Assembly: GCA_029378245.1 (NCBI GenBank)
Contig: JARKIF010000080.1
Coordinates: 86,330 to 150,329 of the forward strand
Reading direction: 5' to 3'
DNA length: 64,000 nt
Source of the DNA: Roridomyces roridus
Taxonomy: Eukaryota; Basidiomycota; Agaricomycetes; Agaricales; Mycenaceae
Position 1 is the stretch's first letter. Every line of letters starts with the position of its first letter. Of this stretch, positions 22,709 through 33,837 are shown in pieces. Made by a program: the position numbers and the translations under genes. The notes beneath the pieces were generated by a model. It searched no databases. It saw nothing but the letters and a program-made list of their open reading frames with translations, and had not been told where the DNA came from.

Positions 22709-24190
22709 ATGAAGGACTTGAGTATCGACAAAGCCTCAGTGCGTTGAACTCTTAAGAGTCATCGGTATCACTTATACAATGCCCCACAGCTCATAGCTCT
22801 CATCATCGAGTCGGTCAATATCGGTCAGTTGCTTATCTTCACACCCTCGCATGTAAAAAGACCTTGAGTTGGGAACAGGGATATCCACAACACTGTCAAT
22901 CGCTACCTCCCTCATCATTCTCAACAAACCGAAGACCAGCAACCGGAACTGGCATCTTTTGGGAACTTTAGCGCTCATCTGGGCGCTCAGCATCGCGGTG
23001 CGCACCTCTCTCTTCTCCTGGGAGTGGTGGAAGGAACATTAAATCATTCGTAGCACTGGATAATCGACATCACCCGTGCGTATCAAGGCTTCATCAAAGC
23101 ACCCGAAGGGGCCATCGCGTACTATGGGCTGGTTTCCAACCCGCTTGAGGCGGCTAAGGATGGGGTGTACATCACGGTCACGCTGGTCGCTGACCATTTC
23201 ATGGTAATCAAGTTCAACCTCGAGATTCAAAATAGATGATGATCGTTCGATTTTCAGATCTACCGCGTCTGGATGGTGTGGAACCGGAACTGGTATATTG
23301 CCGTTTTGCCCATCCTCCTCTGGATCGGCGGTGCGGGTATGTACATGCGCAATGGAACCTGTAATACTGAATCAAAACAACTCGACAGTCAGCGGATACA
23401 CTGTCACGCACCTCCTCCTCCTTGCCGGGCACGGAGACCTGTTTGTGTCGAGCTTAGCACCATGGGCTCTGACGTTCTTTGCCATGTCCCTGACTTTGAA
23501 CGTGGTCTGCACATGTAGGATATCTACTCGCCCTTCCGGCAAGCCACTGAACGGGTCTAGTACTCATTGCCGGCCGTATCCTATGGACGCACATGAAAGT
23601 GCGCATAGTTCGGACTGGGGGTAGTTATGTGTTCACCGTCTTGGTGCGTCTGCCCTCACACAGAATCTCCGAACTCAAAATTGATGGGGCAATTTGCTAA
23701 TTCTAGACGGTCCTCGTCGAGTCGGCGGCCCTGTATTCGCTCTCCCTGGCAGTTCTCCTGACACTGTACGATCTCGGACTGAACTCGCAGTACATTCTGT
23801 TGGATTGGGTGCGTCTTGAAATCAAACTCCGCTTTGATCCATCTGATTGGGAATCGAATTACAGACCACCTCCCTCATCGTGCGTTGCCTTTCCACTCAT
23901 GCTCATGATCTACTCACCCCAGGAATTTGAAACAGGGAATCGCATTCAGCATGATAATCTACAGACTCGCAATGCCATCAACAGGTTCAACAGACAACGG
24001 GATTTCAACCATTGATCATGCCCAGCCCGGGTCGGCACGAGCCGGCGCGAACGCTAGAACAAATTCGTATACATATCCGCTGACGAGTGTGAATGTTACT
24101 CGATTAGTGGAAGTCAGCCGGGATACAGACGCGGATCGAGATGGCGATGGGGGGTATAAGCCGCAATCGGAGTGGATTTCGGCGGTCTGA
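22709..24190 (+). CDS. Seven-transmembrane fungal membrane protein
   Basis: Integral membrane protein of a common but uncharacterised agaricomycete family; I know no function. The start at 22709 (MKDLSIDKAS) splices at a GTGCGT donor to LIALIIESVNI, then to STTLSIATSLIIL and WHLLGTLALIWALSI. It goes on with HWIIDITRAYQGFIKAPEG, KDGVYITVTLVADHFM, IYRVWMVWNRNWYIAVLPIL, HLLLLAGHGDLFVSSLAPWA, VLVESAALYSLSLAVLLTLY and SLIVGIAFPLMLMIYSPQ. The cytoplasmic tail, rich in Asp and Arg, ends SEWISAV at 24190. About eight introns of 50-60 nt keep phase where checked. The shape resembles a receptor-like protein, but no ligand site is recognisable. Confidence 0.75.
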
Positions 24191-24498
24191 GCTCAGCTAG
24201 ATGAAATTTCTAGTTTGATGTTACACTGTCGGAAGGAGGAAAAGGACATCCGGAAAGTCGTTAACAATCCGCCTGTCCAAGTCTTAGAAAAAAACGATCA
24301 TGGAAGCTAAGTACTGACAGTGTTCGCCCAATTCGAACGGAAGGAACACATCTAATTTGCGGAAAGCCTGAGCATGGTATGTATGTACACTGTTCGTTAC
24401 AAGATCTATGGACAGATTGAAATACACTAGGTAGGAAGAATCGCTGTACGACATTATATTATATTACTTCACTCATACGTTCGTCATGCGGAGCCTCC
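24191..24498. other. Intergenic between convergent genes
   Basis: 308 bp holding the 3' flanks of the 7-TM and F-box-like genes; nothing else seen. Confidence 0.5.
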
Positions 24499-25658
24499 TC
24501 ACCCGCCCAGGCTCGCAATACAATCCTACACAATACACTCAGTAAGTAAACCAACTTCAAGCAAATACGACTCACCGAAAGCCAATCTGTGGGCGGATCC
24601 ACCCCCTGAATACGTGAGTTGGCGTCCAACAGCGGAAAAAACCGCTTCTTCGCACTCCTCCACCACCTCCCATCCAGCGCTATCTCAAGCTCTACCACCG
24701 GCAACGGGTCTATAGGCAACTCGCACATCCGGCGATCAACGTCTTGCAGGCTGTCATCCAGCGGATAGTGCAGCGTGAGCACGATCTTCTGGATGGCAGA
24801 GCTCGATGAGAGGGTGGCGAGGACGGGGAGCGCATATGGGAAGCCGCGGAGGTGTAGGCGCAGGATGCGCAAGCGGGGGAAGGCGGAGAGGGTGATCACG
24901 GGAGGGACGCCCCATGCGACGAAGTCGAAGATCTCGATGTTCCGGATCGTCGGGGGGAAAGATGTGTCAACCCAGCCGGTGAGCTGGGGGTGCCCGAGGA
25001 TGGAGAGGGCTTTGAGGGAAGTGCAGTCGAAGGGGGAGAGCTCGTGGAATAGCCAGTCGTTGACGCCGTGCGAGGACGCTGTAATCGCAAGCGTCGTGAG
25101 TCGTGTGCGTTTGGCGTGTGGGGGAATGGGCTCGAGGGGGAGTGCAGGTGTTCCCGAGGCCTGGGCGACGAGATCCGTGGCGGCGAGGTCGAGGTGTCGA
25201 ATCGCCGGCGAGCAGCGTGCCCAGATGAGTAGGAATAGTGCCGGGTCGGCAAAGTTGCAACGGAATTTTAGGCGCCGCAGCGTTGGTTGGCTGACGAACT
25301 CCTGTAGCGCAGTTGCAGCCAGGGAGGCAAGCGCTCGGCCCCCGAGGTCAATGGAGGCGTGCTGGGGGCGTAGCAACGGCGAGCGACAGATCGCGTCAAA
25401 GACGGCGGGGGGGAGTGACTCGGAGACGACTTCGAGGTACTGGACATGCCGCATAAGGTGTGGCGCAGAATGTAGGTGGTACCAGCGCTGCTCGTTTGTC
25501 ATCGCAGTCGGCATACGAAACGATACGCGCCTGAAAAGATGGGCTTGGGCGTTCGCTGCCCAAGCGCGGGTGACTAACGCGCAGGCCCGGAGGTTGGGAG
25601 AGTCCAGGAAGATGAGGCAGTGGTCGACGAGTTCCTGCACCTGCATGGGCGAAGCCAT
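24499..25658 (-). CDS. F-box-like protein, intact copy
   Basis: Probable F-box/leucine-rich-repeat-type protein, an adaptor that would pick substrates for SCF ubiquitin ligases. The N-terminus VQELVDHCLIFLDSPNLRAC and ALVTRAWAANAQAHLFRRVS fits the degenerate F-box of mushroom fungi. Irregular LRR-like segments follow (LRRLKFRCNFADPALFLLIW, LTTLAITASSHGV, LKALSILGHPQL, LRILRLHLRGFP). The start at 25658 gives MASPMQVQEL. At the end, a GTGAGT donor near 24,577 and a TAG acceptor give a short last exon ending IASLGG with TGA at 24499-24501; without splicing the frame runs to 24459. It is the only one of four family members here without a visible break. Confidence 0.65.
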
Positions 25659-26292
25659 GGCTGAGGAATGCAAGGCGAGAAATTGGGGCTCAGGAACATC
25701 CCGAATGGTGATTGCCTCCTAATCAATGAATCAGATCCAAGGGGCGGAGACGTTTTGGCCGGAGTGAAGCGGGCATTCCTGGACATGCTTGGTGAGGGCT
25801 CGGGGAGGGAAAGGACTCTGTTCAACTTACACCCGTGGAATTATACATCCTTCTCTCTTGTCTTCAGAAAATCCGCCTTCAGTATCCCCGCATGTGACTG
25901 CTGATTTTGTCTCGCCCGATCGACTGCAAATCCATCACGTTTCAAAACTCAAAAGATGATTGAAAGATGATGTCAAGTCTATAGCCAGTTGAATAGACAT
26001 GAAACGCAATTCTACAGGCAGGAGTAGCGAGCGAAGACTTGGTTAGCCCCACAGTAATTCCCTACGCATTGCCCCATCATGCCAAGTCTCAATGTCCGTA
26101 ACTCTATCACAACTCTAATTTCCAGGCAATGCAATTTGGAATTGTGGTTACCACCCCGGATTTACGCGTTCCGGACATCAGCGGACATCACTTGATCCCT
26201 AAAATCCAGAGCCCGATGCACGTTGGTCATCGGTGCCCTAAATGTACCGAGCCGCTATCATGCGCTAATTCCGAGTCTTAAAAATTTATTTT
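25659..26292. other. Intergenic, left flank of the mariner element
   Basis: No supported gene. Holds the upstream region of the F-box-like gene. The sequence next to the transposon (26,270-26,292) is AT-rich, ending TTTATTTTTTA-like before the TA duplication. Confidence 0.5.
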
Positions 26293-26294
26293 TA

Positions 26295-26616
26295 CAGCTG
26301 TTTGCATGTATAATGAGACTGATCAAAAAATAAATATACACAACACTCGCTTACTCTCTACTTTCTTGTCGTCGTATCTTGCTCAACCCTTGCTCAAATC
26401 ACCCAATTTTAGGCGCGTTCGACACCGTTTTGACTGCGCTTCCAGATTCTGACGGTCTGACACCCCAGCTGTCAACTTTTTTTTGGCACCTTCCGAGCAT
26501 TGCTCGCTCTCGCTCTGCTCGTTTGCCGCGCCTCCACCGCGCTCCTTCGCTTGTAACTACGTGCCTTACGACCGCATCCACCCCCAGACCCCCCTCCGAC
26601 ACTCTTTGAGGCCGTT
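26295..26616 (+). repeat. Left terminal inverted repeat of the mariner-like element
   Basis: 322 bp, inverted partner at 29551-29873. Differences seen by eye: CTTGCTCAAA versus CTTGCCCAAA, the length of a T run near 26,477, TGCCTTACG versus TGCCTGACG, and CACTCTTT versus CACGCTTT. TATA-like AATAAATATACA sits near 26,328-26,340. Confidence 0.93.
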
Positions 26617-26767
26617 ATATCGCCAACACCGCCGTTTAGATACGCGATTCCGAGTCACTTTCTGTCGCTAGAGCAGGAGAACTTTTTCGTTTTCTCGTAC
26701 ATTGGTGCGTTCCCTACGCCGTGTGCATCTGCCCATCGCTGATACGCACTCCAGTATCTGCAGAACT

Positions 26768-28235
26768 ATGGCACGCGCGACACGCCAATCGGCCAAGGCC
26801 GGCGCCGCATTGATAGCCAAGATAGCCGCTGCAGAAGATTTGGTGGACGAAATGGAGACGGACGGAGAGACAACTATTGCTGTATTGGACTCGGATGAGG
26901 AGGAAGAGGACGAGGACGACGATGAGGTTGTTCTCGTTCCACAGAAACGCCAGGCAGTGTCGGACTCTGACGGAGACTCTGACGACGATGAGGAGGAGGA
27001 GGAGCTTGAACCAGATGAGCCGGAATATGATACATCGACTTTGAAAGCGAAGAAAGGCAAGACAGCGGGGAAGAAGGCCGGCAGCACGAAGGCGAGGAAG
27101 GCAAAGAGGCGCAAGTCCAATGACTCGGACTCAGACGACCCTGGTGCGTGTCTGTATGCTCCCCAGGTCCAGATCTCATCTTCATTCGCAGATTCCACGC
27201 CGCCTCCTCGCAAAATCGAGTACAAAATTGGTGTATACACCGCTGATCAAATGAAGGCCAAAAAAACTTCACGTGGGCCTCCCGACACCGACATTGTTAT
27301 TCTCCAGAGTGACCGAGCCTGGTCCGCACTCAAATCCAAGGTCATCTCGCAGATTAGTGCAGTGCTTGGCTGCGACTCCCCCACTCTCTCCGATTACAAC
27401 ATCGTCTTTACCGTCCCACAAAAATCGACTGATCCCCTGCGCTTCGACGAGAGTAAATACGAATACATGGTCGAGAAAGCCCTACTCATCAAGGCCACGC
27501 CAACCGTCAAAATTACTGTTGAGCCAAAGGTAAGCATTTGAGTTCATGGGCGTCGGAAAGTCTTCATGGCTCGCAGCCGTCTCCCTCTACGTCCGCGAAG
27601 GAAAACAGCGAGACAGCATCGGACGCAAAGAAGAAGAAAACCAAGGTAATACGCTCCCGGCTTCATTAGCCGCGCACTAACGCTGCCATGTGCAGGTTCC
27701 TAATGCACGGGACATTTTACCAGCAAACGAGGCCCTCAACGCGAAGATGGGCGAGCTGCGGGAGCGTTGGAAGTGTCCAACTCCGGGAGGTGCATGTGGT
27801 AGCGAGAATTGCTTTTACACTGCTACTGAGCCCGAGCACTTCCCTCTCTCGCACACTCATATACGAAGCTGGGGTGAGGCCATGGTAAGTCGTCAGTACA
27901 CCTACCTATGCGCACTAATAAACTTCCCTTCCGACTTTCTCACTGGTGTGCGTGGCGTTGCTCCACCGATCCCGGGCCCCGCCGCCAACGAAACCCCGAT
28001 GCTCATTCCGTATGGTCGTATTGCCGGGGAGGAGGTATCCATCAATATGTTTTGTCTTGACTATGGATTAGACGACGATATTGCAGCACGCCTGACCGAG
28101 AACAAGTTCAAGCGGACCGGCGCGCTGGCATTTGTGACGCTGGATGATCTCAAGCAGATGGGCTTTGCTCATGGTGAGATTGCGGAGTTGAAGGTTGCTG
28201 TTACAAAGTGGTCCAAGCTCCCGGGAGAAGTCTGA
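26768..28235 (+). CDS. Transposon-borne acidic protein with Cys/His cluster and SAM-like end
   Basis: I do not recognise a named family. Four exons (26768-27143, 27192-27529, 27577-27645, 27696-28235) join in phase into 440 residues. The N-terminal quarter has acidic runs (DSDEEEEDEDDDE) and a Lys/Arg cluster (KKAGSTKARKAKRRKS) that could be a nuclear signal. The middle reads like a folded domain (TDIVILQSDRAWSALKSKV, YNIVFTVPQKSTDP). Then comes a Cys/His cluster WKCPTPGGACGSENC with HFPLSHTH, spacing C-x6-C-x4-C-x8-H-x4-H-x-H, suggesting zinc binding. The last 60 residues (YGLDDDIAARLTENKF, TLDDLKQMGFAHGEIAELK) are helical and SAM-domain-like. It lies inside the transposon, driven from the left TIR, so it probably serves the element or was captured by it. 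An accessory DNA- or chromatin-binding role is inference. Confidence 0.72.
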
Positions 28236-28320
28236 ATTGTGGTTTGTATTTATCATTGTACAATTGGTGGTCGTCTGTGTCATTAGAAATACGAAATTGT
28301 GCAATTATCAGTCTGCAGCA

Positions 28321-29399
28321 TCAGAAATAGCCGGCGTGTATGAAGTACCCAATCGCGTCCTCCTCCGTGACGATATTCATTGCCTCATGCATATCATACA
28401 GCAACGCGTGCGGCTCATCTTCAGGCCCGTAGGTAAAGATGTCGTTGTTTCGACGAATCCATGCCTTGATCTGAGAAAAGGCCTCTTCAATCGGGTTGAG
28501 GTCGGGCGAATACGGAGGCAAATAGATGAGACGGACACCTGCAGAGTCCTCGGTCAGCTGTTTGAGATAAATGCACACCATTCTCACCGAAGCGGTCGCA
28601 CAACTCAAGAATTTCTTCGCCATGATGGATACGCGCGTTGTCGAGAACAAGGACACTGAGAGGGCCGGGGAAAGGAGAGCATAGCGGCAGCTAGTATGCT
28701 ATTAGTCTAGCCAAATCTGGGCCAAGTACCGAGTATCGTACGTACCACCTGATGCTCCATAAATTCGAGGAACTGATCACGGTGCATCGAGCCCTCGACG
28801 ACGGTGCTAGTAAGCATGCCACGGCAGGTGAGCAGACCGGTGGCCGTTAGTCGTCTTCCTTGAACCAGCTTGCGTCGCTTGTACGCCCGTTTACCCTTCT
28901 TAGCACGGCCTCTGCGGCGGCCCGGCGTTTTGTCGTTTTTGGAGGTTTCGTCCATGAAACCGAGGTAATCCGCCGGATACTGCGAGATCTCGCGACAGTA
29001 GTCGAGCCGCGTCAGCTCTGATCGCTCCTCCGCGATCTCCTTCAAAATCTTCGTCGACATGCCGGCGCGCTCTAGCTCGCGGTGGATAGTAGTGAAGTGA
29101 ACAGAAATGAAACGGTTGTTTGCGAGCAGGTCGAGAAGTTCATCCAGGAACCAGTCAGGATTCTCCCGCACAAGGAGGAGGAGGTGTTCAAGGTCGTCGT
29201 GGTGGAGGAGCCGTGGGCCTCCAGGATGGTTGGGGGCACGCTCCACATCTCCGGTCTCGCGCCACAAGCGGAGTACACGAAAGAAGGTCGCGCGAGAAAA
29301 GCCGACACAGGCTAGGATGTCGTTCAGGGAGAGTTGACCATGCTCCCACAGGTTTATCGCAGCGATCTTGACGTCCCGACTAATCCGTCTATTGCCCAT
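28321..29399 (-). CDS. Tc1/mariner-superfamily transposase (DD34E), apparently intact
   Basis: Cut-and-paste transposase of the IS630-Tc1-mariner superfamily. Three exons (29399-28746, 28690-28588, 28538-28321) total 975 nt and give 324 residues with no break. The N-terminus MGNRRISRDVKIAAINLWEH with LSLNDILACVGFSRATFFRV is a helix-turn-helix that should bind the inverted repeats. LGFMDETS holds the first catalytic Asp, LVLDNARIHHGEE the second, and LPPYSPDLNPIEEAFSQIKA the Glu; 34 residues separate the second Asp from the first Glu. A basic linker (RRRGRAKKGKRAYKRRK) follows the first Asp and may be the nuclear signal. The ATG at 29399 lies just inside the inner, weaker part of the right TIR. 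Length is usual for the superfamily. Confidence 0.93.
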
Positions 29400-29550
29400 A
29401 GTGCTGATGTAGACGATCTACTCGAGACGAATGAGCGAAGGGGAGATGCACACGGCGTAGGGGACACACCAAGTTCCAAGAAAACGCAAAAATCTCCTCC
29501 TCTAACGAATAGCGTTCCAAAGACGTTGGGGATGACGTGATTGGACGTAG

Positions 29551-29873
29551 AACGGCCTCAAAGCGTGTCGGAGGAGGGGTCTGGGGGTGGATGCGGTCGT
29601 CAGGCACGTAGTTACAAGCGAAGGAGCGCGGTGGAGGCGCGGCAAACGAGCAGAGCGAGAGCGAGCAATGCTCGGAAGGTGCCAAAAAAAGGTTGACAGC
29701 TGGGGTGTCAGACCGTCAGAATCTGGAAGCGCAGTCAAAACGGTGTCGAACGCGCCTAAAATTGGGTGATTTGGGCAAGGGTTGAGCAAGATACGACGAC
29801 AAGAAAGTAGAGAGTAAGCGAGTGTTGTGTATATTTATTTTTTGATCAGTCTCATTATACATGCAAACAGCTG
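29551..29873 (-). repeat. Right terminal inverted repeat of the mariner-like element
   Basis: 323 bp, inverted partner of 26295-26616. The outer end is CATGCAAACAGCTG followed by the TA duplication at 29874. The transposase leader is read out of this repeat. Confidence 0.93.
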
Positions 29874-29875
29874 TA

Positions 29876-30663
29876 AGCTCGGTCTTATCGGCCCGTTTCC
29901 CGCCAAAGTAGGGGTCCAACTTTTGATCGATGACGTCTTTGAGCCTGAGTCATTCGTGCTTATGCTTTGAACATTGATCTCCCTCTATCCGCCGACGATT
30001 GCTGTGGGAACTAATATTTTTCCAGCACCGGACCCCGTTCCGAACTTCCCGATGACAGCTCGGCGCGCCTCTTGCTTCCCAAACCCTCACCGACCATGAC
30101 ACCCCAATTCGACACTCGCTGGTCCCACTCTTTCATTCAACTATTGTCAAACTATTGTTTGCCATGGCTCTTCTGTGAGTATCACCTTCCTCTCTTCTTC
30201 TAAGTTCTCCCTGGGGCATACCATTGAAATGTTGTACTTTTCTCGTGTCATATGACTCGTGGTCCTGGGTGGATTGCCCCGACATCGTCCTACATACTTT
30301 TTGCCCTGTCACCCTCATCGTCTGGTTGCATCTTATCCACCCTGGACTCGGATTGCCATGCGATAGCAATGGCCCTTAAAAGCAGGTTTAGGTGAATCGA
30401 TTGTGGACCACCTGTGAGGCTAATGTTCGACGCAGGCGATTGGTCCGCGAAGGTTACTTACTTGATCGCAGCGGTGGATAGATTGCACCACAAGAGATCG
30501 ATATGTGGTGACTCGGTTGTACGATGCGCACATTACTTAAGACACATTGAACCTGGCGCCTACACTCATGCTCCTCCATGATCACGAACATCAAAGCCGA
30601 AGAGGCTCGGACTTTTCGGATGTTCGAAATAATGTCCTCGGCAAGTCCCCGGGCCGCTTCCAA
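29876..30663. other. Intergenic between two mobile elements
   Basis: No supported gene. A minus-strand open frame (30,454-30,668, including KLEAARGLAEDIISNIRKVR) is cut at the LTR insertion point and has no recognisable continuation beyond 43,456, so it is either a disrupted unknown gene or chance. Confidence 0.4.
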
Positions 30664-30668
30664 CTTCT

Positions 30669-30913
30669 TGTAAGTCTGCCACTTACTACTTATGGACTCA
30701 GAGTGATTCAACATCACTGATGTATGATACGAGTATTTATACCTTTCCCATCTTTGTAGTTATTTATCTAGCCTCTTACTTACACCACCACAATCTAGGT
30801 TCCTATTTCTTCTTCCTGTATTTATCTAGCCTCTTACTTACACCACCACAATCTAGATCACTGTTCTTGTCTTTCTGTCTGAATTAGTGAGGACGCAATC
30901 CAGCGTCCTTTCA
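30669..30913 (+). repeat. 5' LTR of the outer retrotransposon
   Basis: 245 bp, TG...CA ends. Inside, a segment of about 38 bp beginning TATTTATCTAGCCTCTTACT is repeated at 30761 and 30819. Confidence 0.95.
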
Positions 30914-31191
30914 CTTTTTTTTTGACAACGAACACATACCTGCCGGTGCCTCCTACAGCCTCCACACTGTTTCGGCACACTCTAGCTTAAACAGCCTCCA
31001 CACTGTCTCGCCGGACTCCATCCACCCCTACCCCTCTTAGGACCCGGTTGTGGGCAAAGAATCACCCTTCTGTCACCACAGCGCCAGCAGACCCCCAAAC
31101 TTCTGAAACAGGATCCTTATCTGACAGCTCCCCTGAATCTGTCCATCTGTCCAACTTGGCATCCGACAGTGACAGTGATTCTGACAGCACC

Positions 31192-33362
31192 ATGGCACCC
31201 CTGGCAACCAAACCTACTTTTGCAACAATCACCCATCCCAAATCTGATCGCTGCCCCATTCTGGAAGCCGGTATCATTACCCCAGAAATTCTATACGAGT
31301 GGCGCCGTGCATGCCAGAAATATCAAAAGAACTGCAAGGAGCGGACTGCAGATGATCTTGTTAGCTATGTGGCTGACGAGATGCGCGAACCCATCTTGGC
31401 AAAGTGGTATACAGCTAGCCAGACCAGGATTGATGGCTTGAAGCTGGATGCCTACATTGCCGAGCTTGGGACTTTGGTTTTGGAGAAAGGATGGCAGGGA
31501 AAGATGCGGTGCAAGGTTCTAGGTGCCAAAATGGCCCTCAGTGGCCAGACCTTTGCAGATTGGGCCTATGACATCCAGAACACCAATGCTATACTCTCTC
31601 AAGCCGCAGCAACCTTTGCTCTCACAGATGCAGACCTCAAGAATGTCCTTGATGCTGGACTGACAGAGACTCTGCAGATGGATCTGGACACAGAGCCTGT
31701 CCTTTCTACAGAACTCAATGCATGGATTGCAGAAGTCAAGCAGCGCGACGACCGTCTCAAATTTGAGGCTCTGCGCATGCAGCAGGTCATTGACTCTCAA
31801 CCAACCAAATCCCCTGCCAAGGTCAAGCTATCTCTAGCTGAGCGGCTTGCACTTCCTCCCAAACCCTCATTGGCTTCGAGGCTCACCACACCTCCACCCA
31901 AAGATCCCAAGGCCAAATGCCCACCTCTCACCGACGGAGAAAAGGCTCTTTGGATTTGCATGATGGCTGCAGACGCTGCCGCAAGTTCTACATTGGTCAC
32001 CGCACCCTCAACTGCGATGGAGACTTCCCAGATGCAGCTACCTATAGGACTCTTACCCAGGCTGATGCAGAAGCTCAAGCTGCTGCTCGTGGGAAGACCC
32101 TCAAGACAAAGCGTGAGCCAACTGCTGTGGTTCATGCTTCAAAGAATATTTTGGATACCGACTACGAAGAATCAGACTCTGACCGTGACGGGTATGTCAC
32201 TCCTCCTCTGACTGTCCCCCATCTTTATGCCGATATCACACTTTCTGGACCTTCCATCTCTGAATTCCCTATTTCTGTTCGCTCACTGCTTGATATTGGT
32301 TGCCCCTCCATAGTTATTAGTGACAAGCTTGTCCACCAGCTTGGCCTGAGGCGATTTCCTCTTCCCACTGAAGAGGATAATCTGTCTTCACTATCGGAAT
32401 CACCGTTGAGTTGCAGGGAATATGTAAAATTGAAGGTCTCATCGGCAGATGGGAATTGGACTTCGGGGACTGTCAGAGCTAAAGTCAATGTTGGTCTATG
32501 TATACCGTTGATATTGGGAATGCCATTTTTATCTGGAGAATATATTGTCATTGATTCTGCTTGTCGAACTGCAATTGATAAGCGTACTGGCTTTGATTTG
32601 CTGAACAATCCAAAATATCCACCTCGTCAATGGGAACCTGACCGGGTCATCCCCCCATCGACTCCCAAGAAGCTGAAGCAGAAACCTAGTACATCAGATT
32701 CTGTGCCATTCGGCTCCAATGAACTATTACCAATCAGTGTTATGCTGCAGGTCAAATCCCACCTTGAAGAACTGGAATTCCAGCAGCTTCTCAAGGAGGA
32801 AGACATCAAAATGAAACTCAAACATGCTGATGTTTTCCCACTCCGTTTGCCAGACAATGCCGGTGATCTTCCCGATGAGATACTTCATCGGATCCGGCTG
32901 AAGAACCCTTCAATCGCCGTGAAGGGCAAGGCATATCAGCCGGCTCGCAAAAACTTGGACTCATGGAAGCGGATGCTTGATGAGCACATTGCTGCTGGCC
33001 GGATGAGGCCATCTTCATCTGAGTTCTCTTCACCAGCATTTGTGATTCACAAGTATTCAGGGGGAGTTCCAGACCCCACCGTGGATCCTCGTTGGGTAAA
33101 TGACTACAGAGAGCTGAACAAGAACACAGTCCGGGACCATTTCCCCTTGCCTAGAATAGATGATATCTTAGCCGACTGTGGCCGAGGGAAAATCTTTGGC
33201 AAAATGGATATGACCAACAGCTTCTTCCAGACTCGCATTCATCCAGATGATGTGCACCTTACTGCGGTCCGCACACCATGGGGACTCTATGAGTGGCTTG
33301 TGATGCCCCAAGGGGGCTGCAATGGTCCACCAACTCATCAGAGACGTGTGACAGCAGCTCTG
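31192..33362 (+). pseudogene. Outer element gag-pol, 5' portion (frameshifted, interrupted)
   Basis: Plus-strand structural and enzymatic polyprotein of a fungal Ty3 chromovirus. From ATG 31192 the Gag part reads KPTFATITHPKSDRCPILEA then EWRRACQKYQKN and ADWAYDIQNTNAIL. Near 31,948 the frame jumps by one base: a short Cys-rich segment (CRRCRKFYIGHRTLNC) that normally continues Gag is in the next frame, consistent with loss of one T from a run. In the new frame follow the aspartic protease region (RSLLDIGCPSIVISDKLV), a linker, and the reverse transcriptase fingers and palm (RWVNDYRELNKNTVRDHFPL, FGKMDMTNSFFQTRIHPDD, RTPWGLYEWLVMPQG). Coding stops at 33362, where the inner LTR begins. Nonfunctional as it stands. 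Confidence 0.9.
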
Positions 33363-33837
33363 TGTCACGACAAGACTTGTTTCACGCGTCCAACAGCGGT
33401 AAGATGCTGTGGATTGGGTAGTGCGCTACTAAAGCTCGTAAAATGAACTGAATAAAAGTCTAGGAGAGGGTACAGAATACGACGACTAGCTACTGCTTTT
33501 ATACTATGAGGAATAGATCTACGATGCTACACTAATTGTCCTGGTGTCCAACATGCGCTATTGTCCCGCGCCTTTGTCTTCTCCTATTGTCGTGTCTCCA
33601 CCGTGTCCTTCATAGAAGCCTGTCATGATCGGACAGTTCACTGATCGGAAACTCCTTCCCACATCCATGCTGTCGTTCATAAATATGAAACTATCCCACG
33701 TCTTTAAATAATGTCTTCCTCGGCTTCTTCCTCAATCCGATCGAGACGGGGTTCCCAGGACTTTAACGCTGTACGGCGCCAATGCTTATCTGGTTTATTT
33801 GGCGTTGTCACGTGCGCAAATAGGTCAGCGCGTGACA
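33363..33837 (-). repeat. 3' LTR of the inner retrotransposon
   Basis: 475 bp; on the minus strand this is the downstream LTR. It also encodes the last 43 or so residues of Pol, which stops at 33704. Confidence 0.96.

Larger units (their letters stand above)
26293..29875. mobile_element. Tc1/mariner-like DNA transposon with long TIRs and two genes
   Basis: Complete-looking element of 3,579 bp (26295-29873) between TA duplications at 26293-26294 and 29874-29875. Both ends start CAGCTGTTTGCATG and are inverted copies for about 322 bp, with only a handful of differences. Weaker likeness continues to near 26,745 and 29,420, right up to the start codons of the two internal genes. Inside, a plus-strand gene of unknown function and a minus-strand DD34E transposase face each other, 85 bp between stops. 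Both reading frames splice into uninterrupted proteins, so the copy may be active or recently so. Confidence 0.9.

Noticed and set aside
24775..25722. Long plus-strand open frame of 315 codons
   Set aside because: It is antisense to the F-box-like gene, whose frame has family motifs and proper splice signals; the plus-strand translation is Arg/Ser-rich without structure.
26668..27240. Minus-strand frame with long Ser runs inside the transposon
   Set aside because: Mirror image of the Asp/Glu-rich coding of the passenger gene (GAC/GAG read in antisense gives Ser-rich frames).
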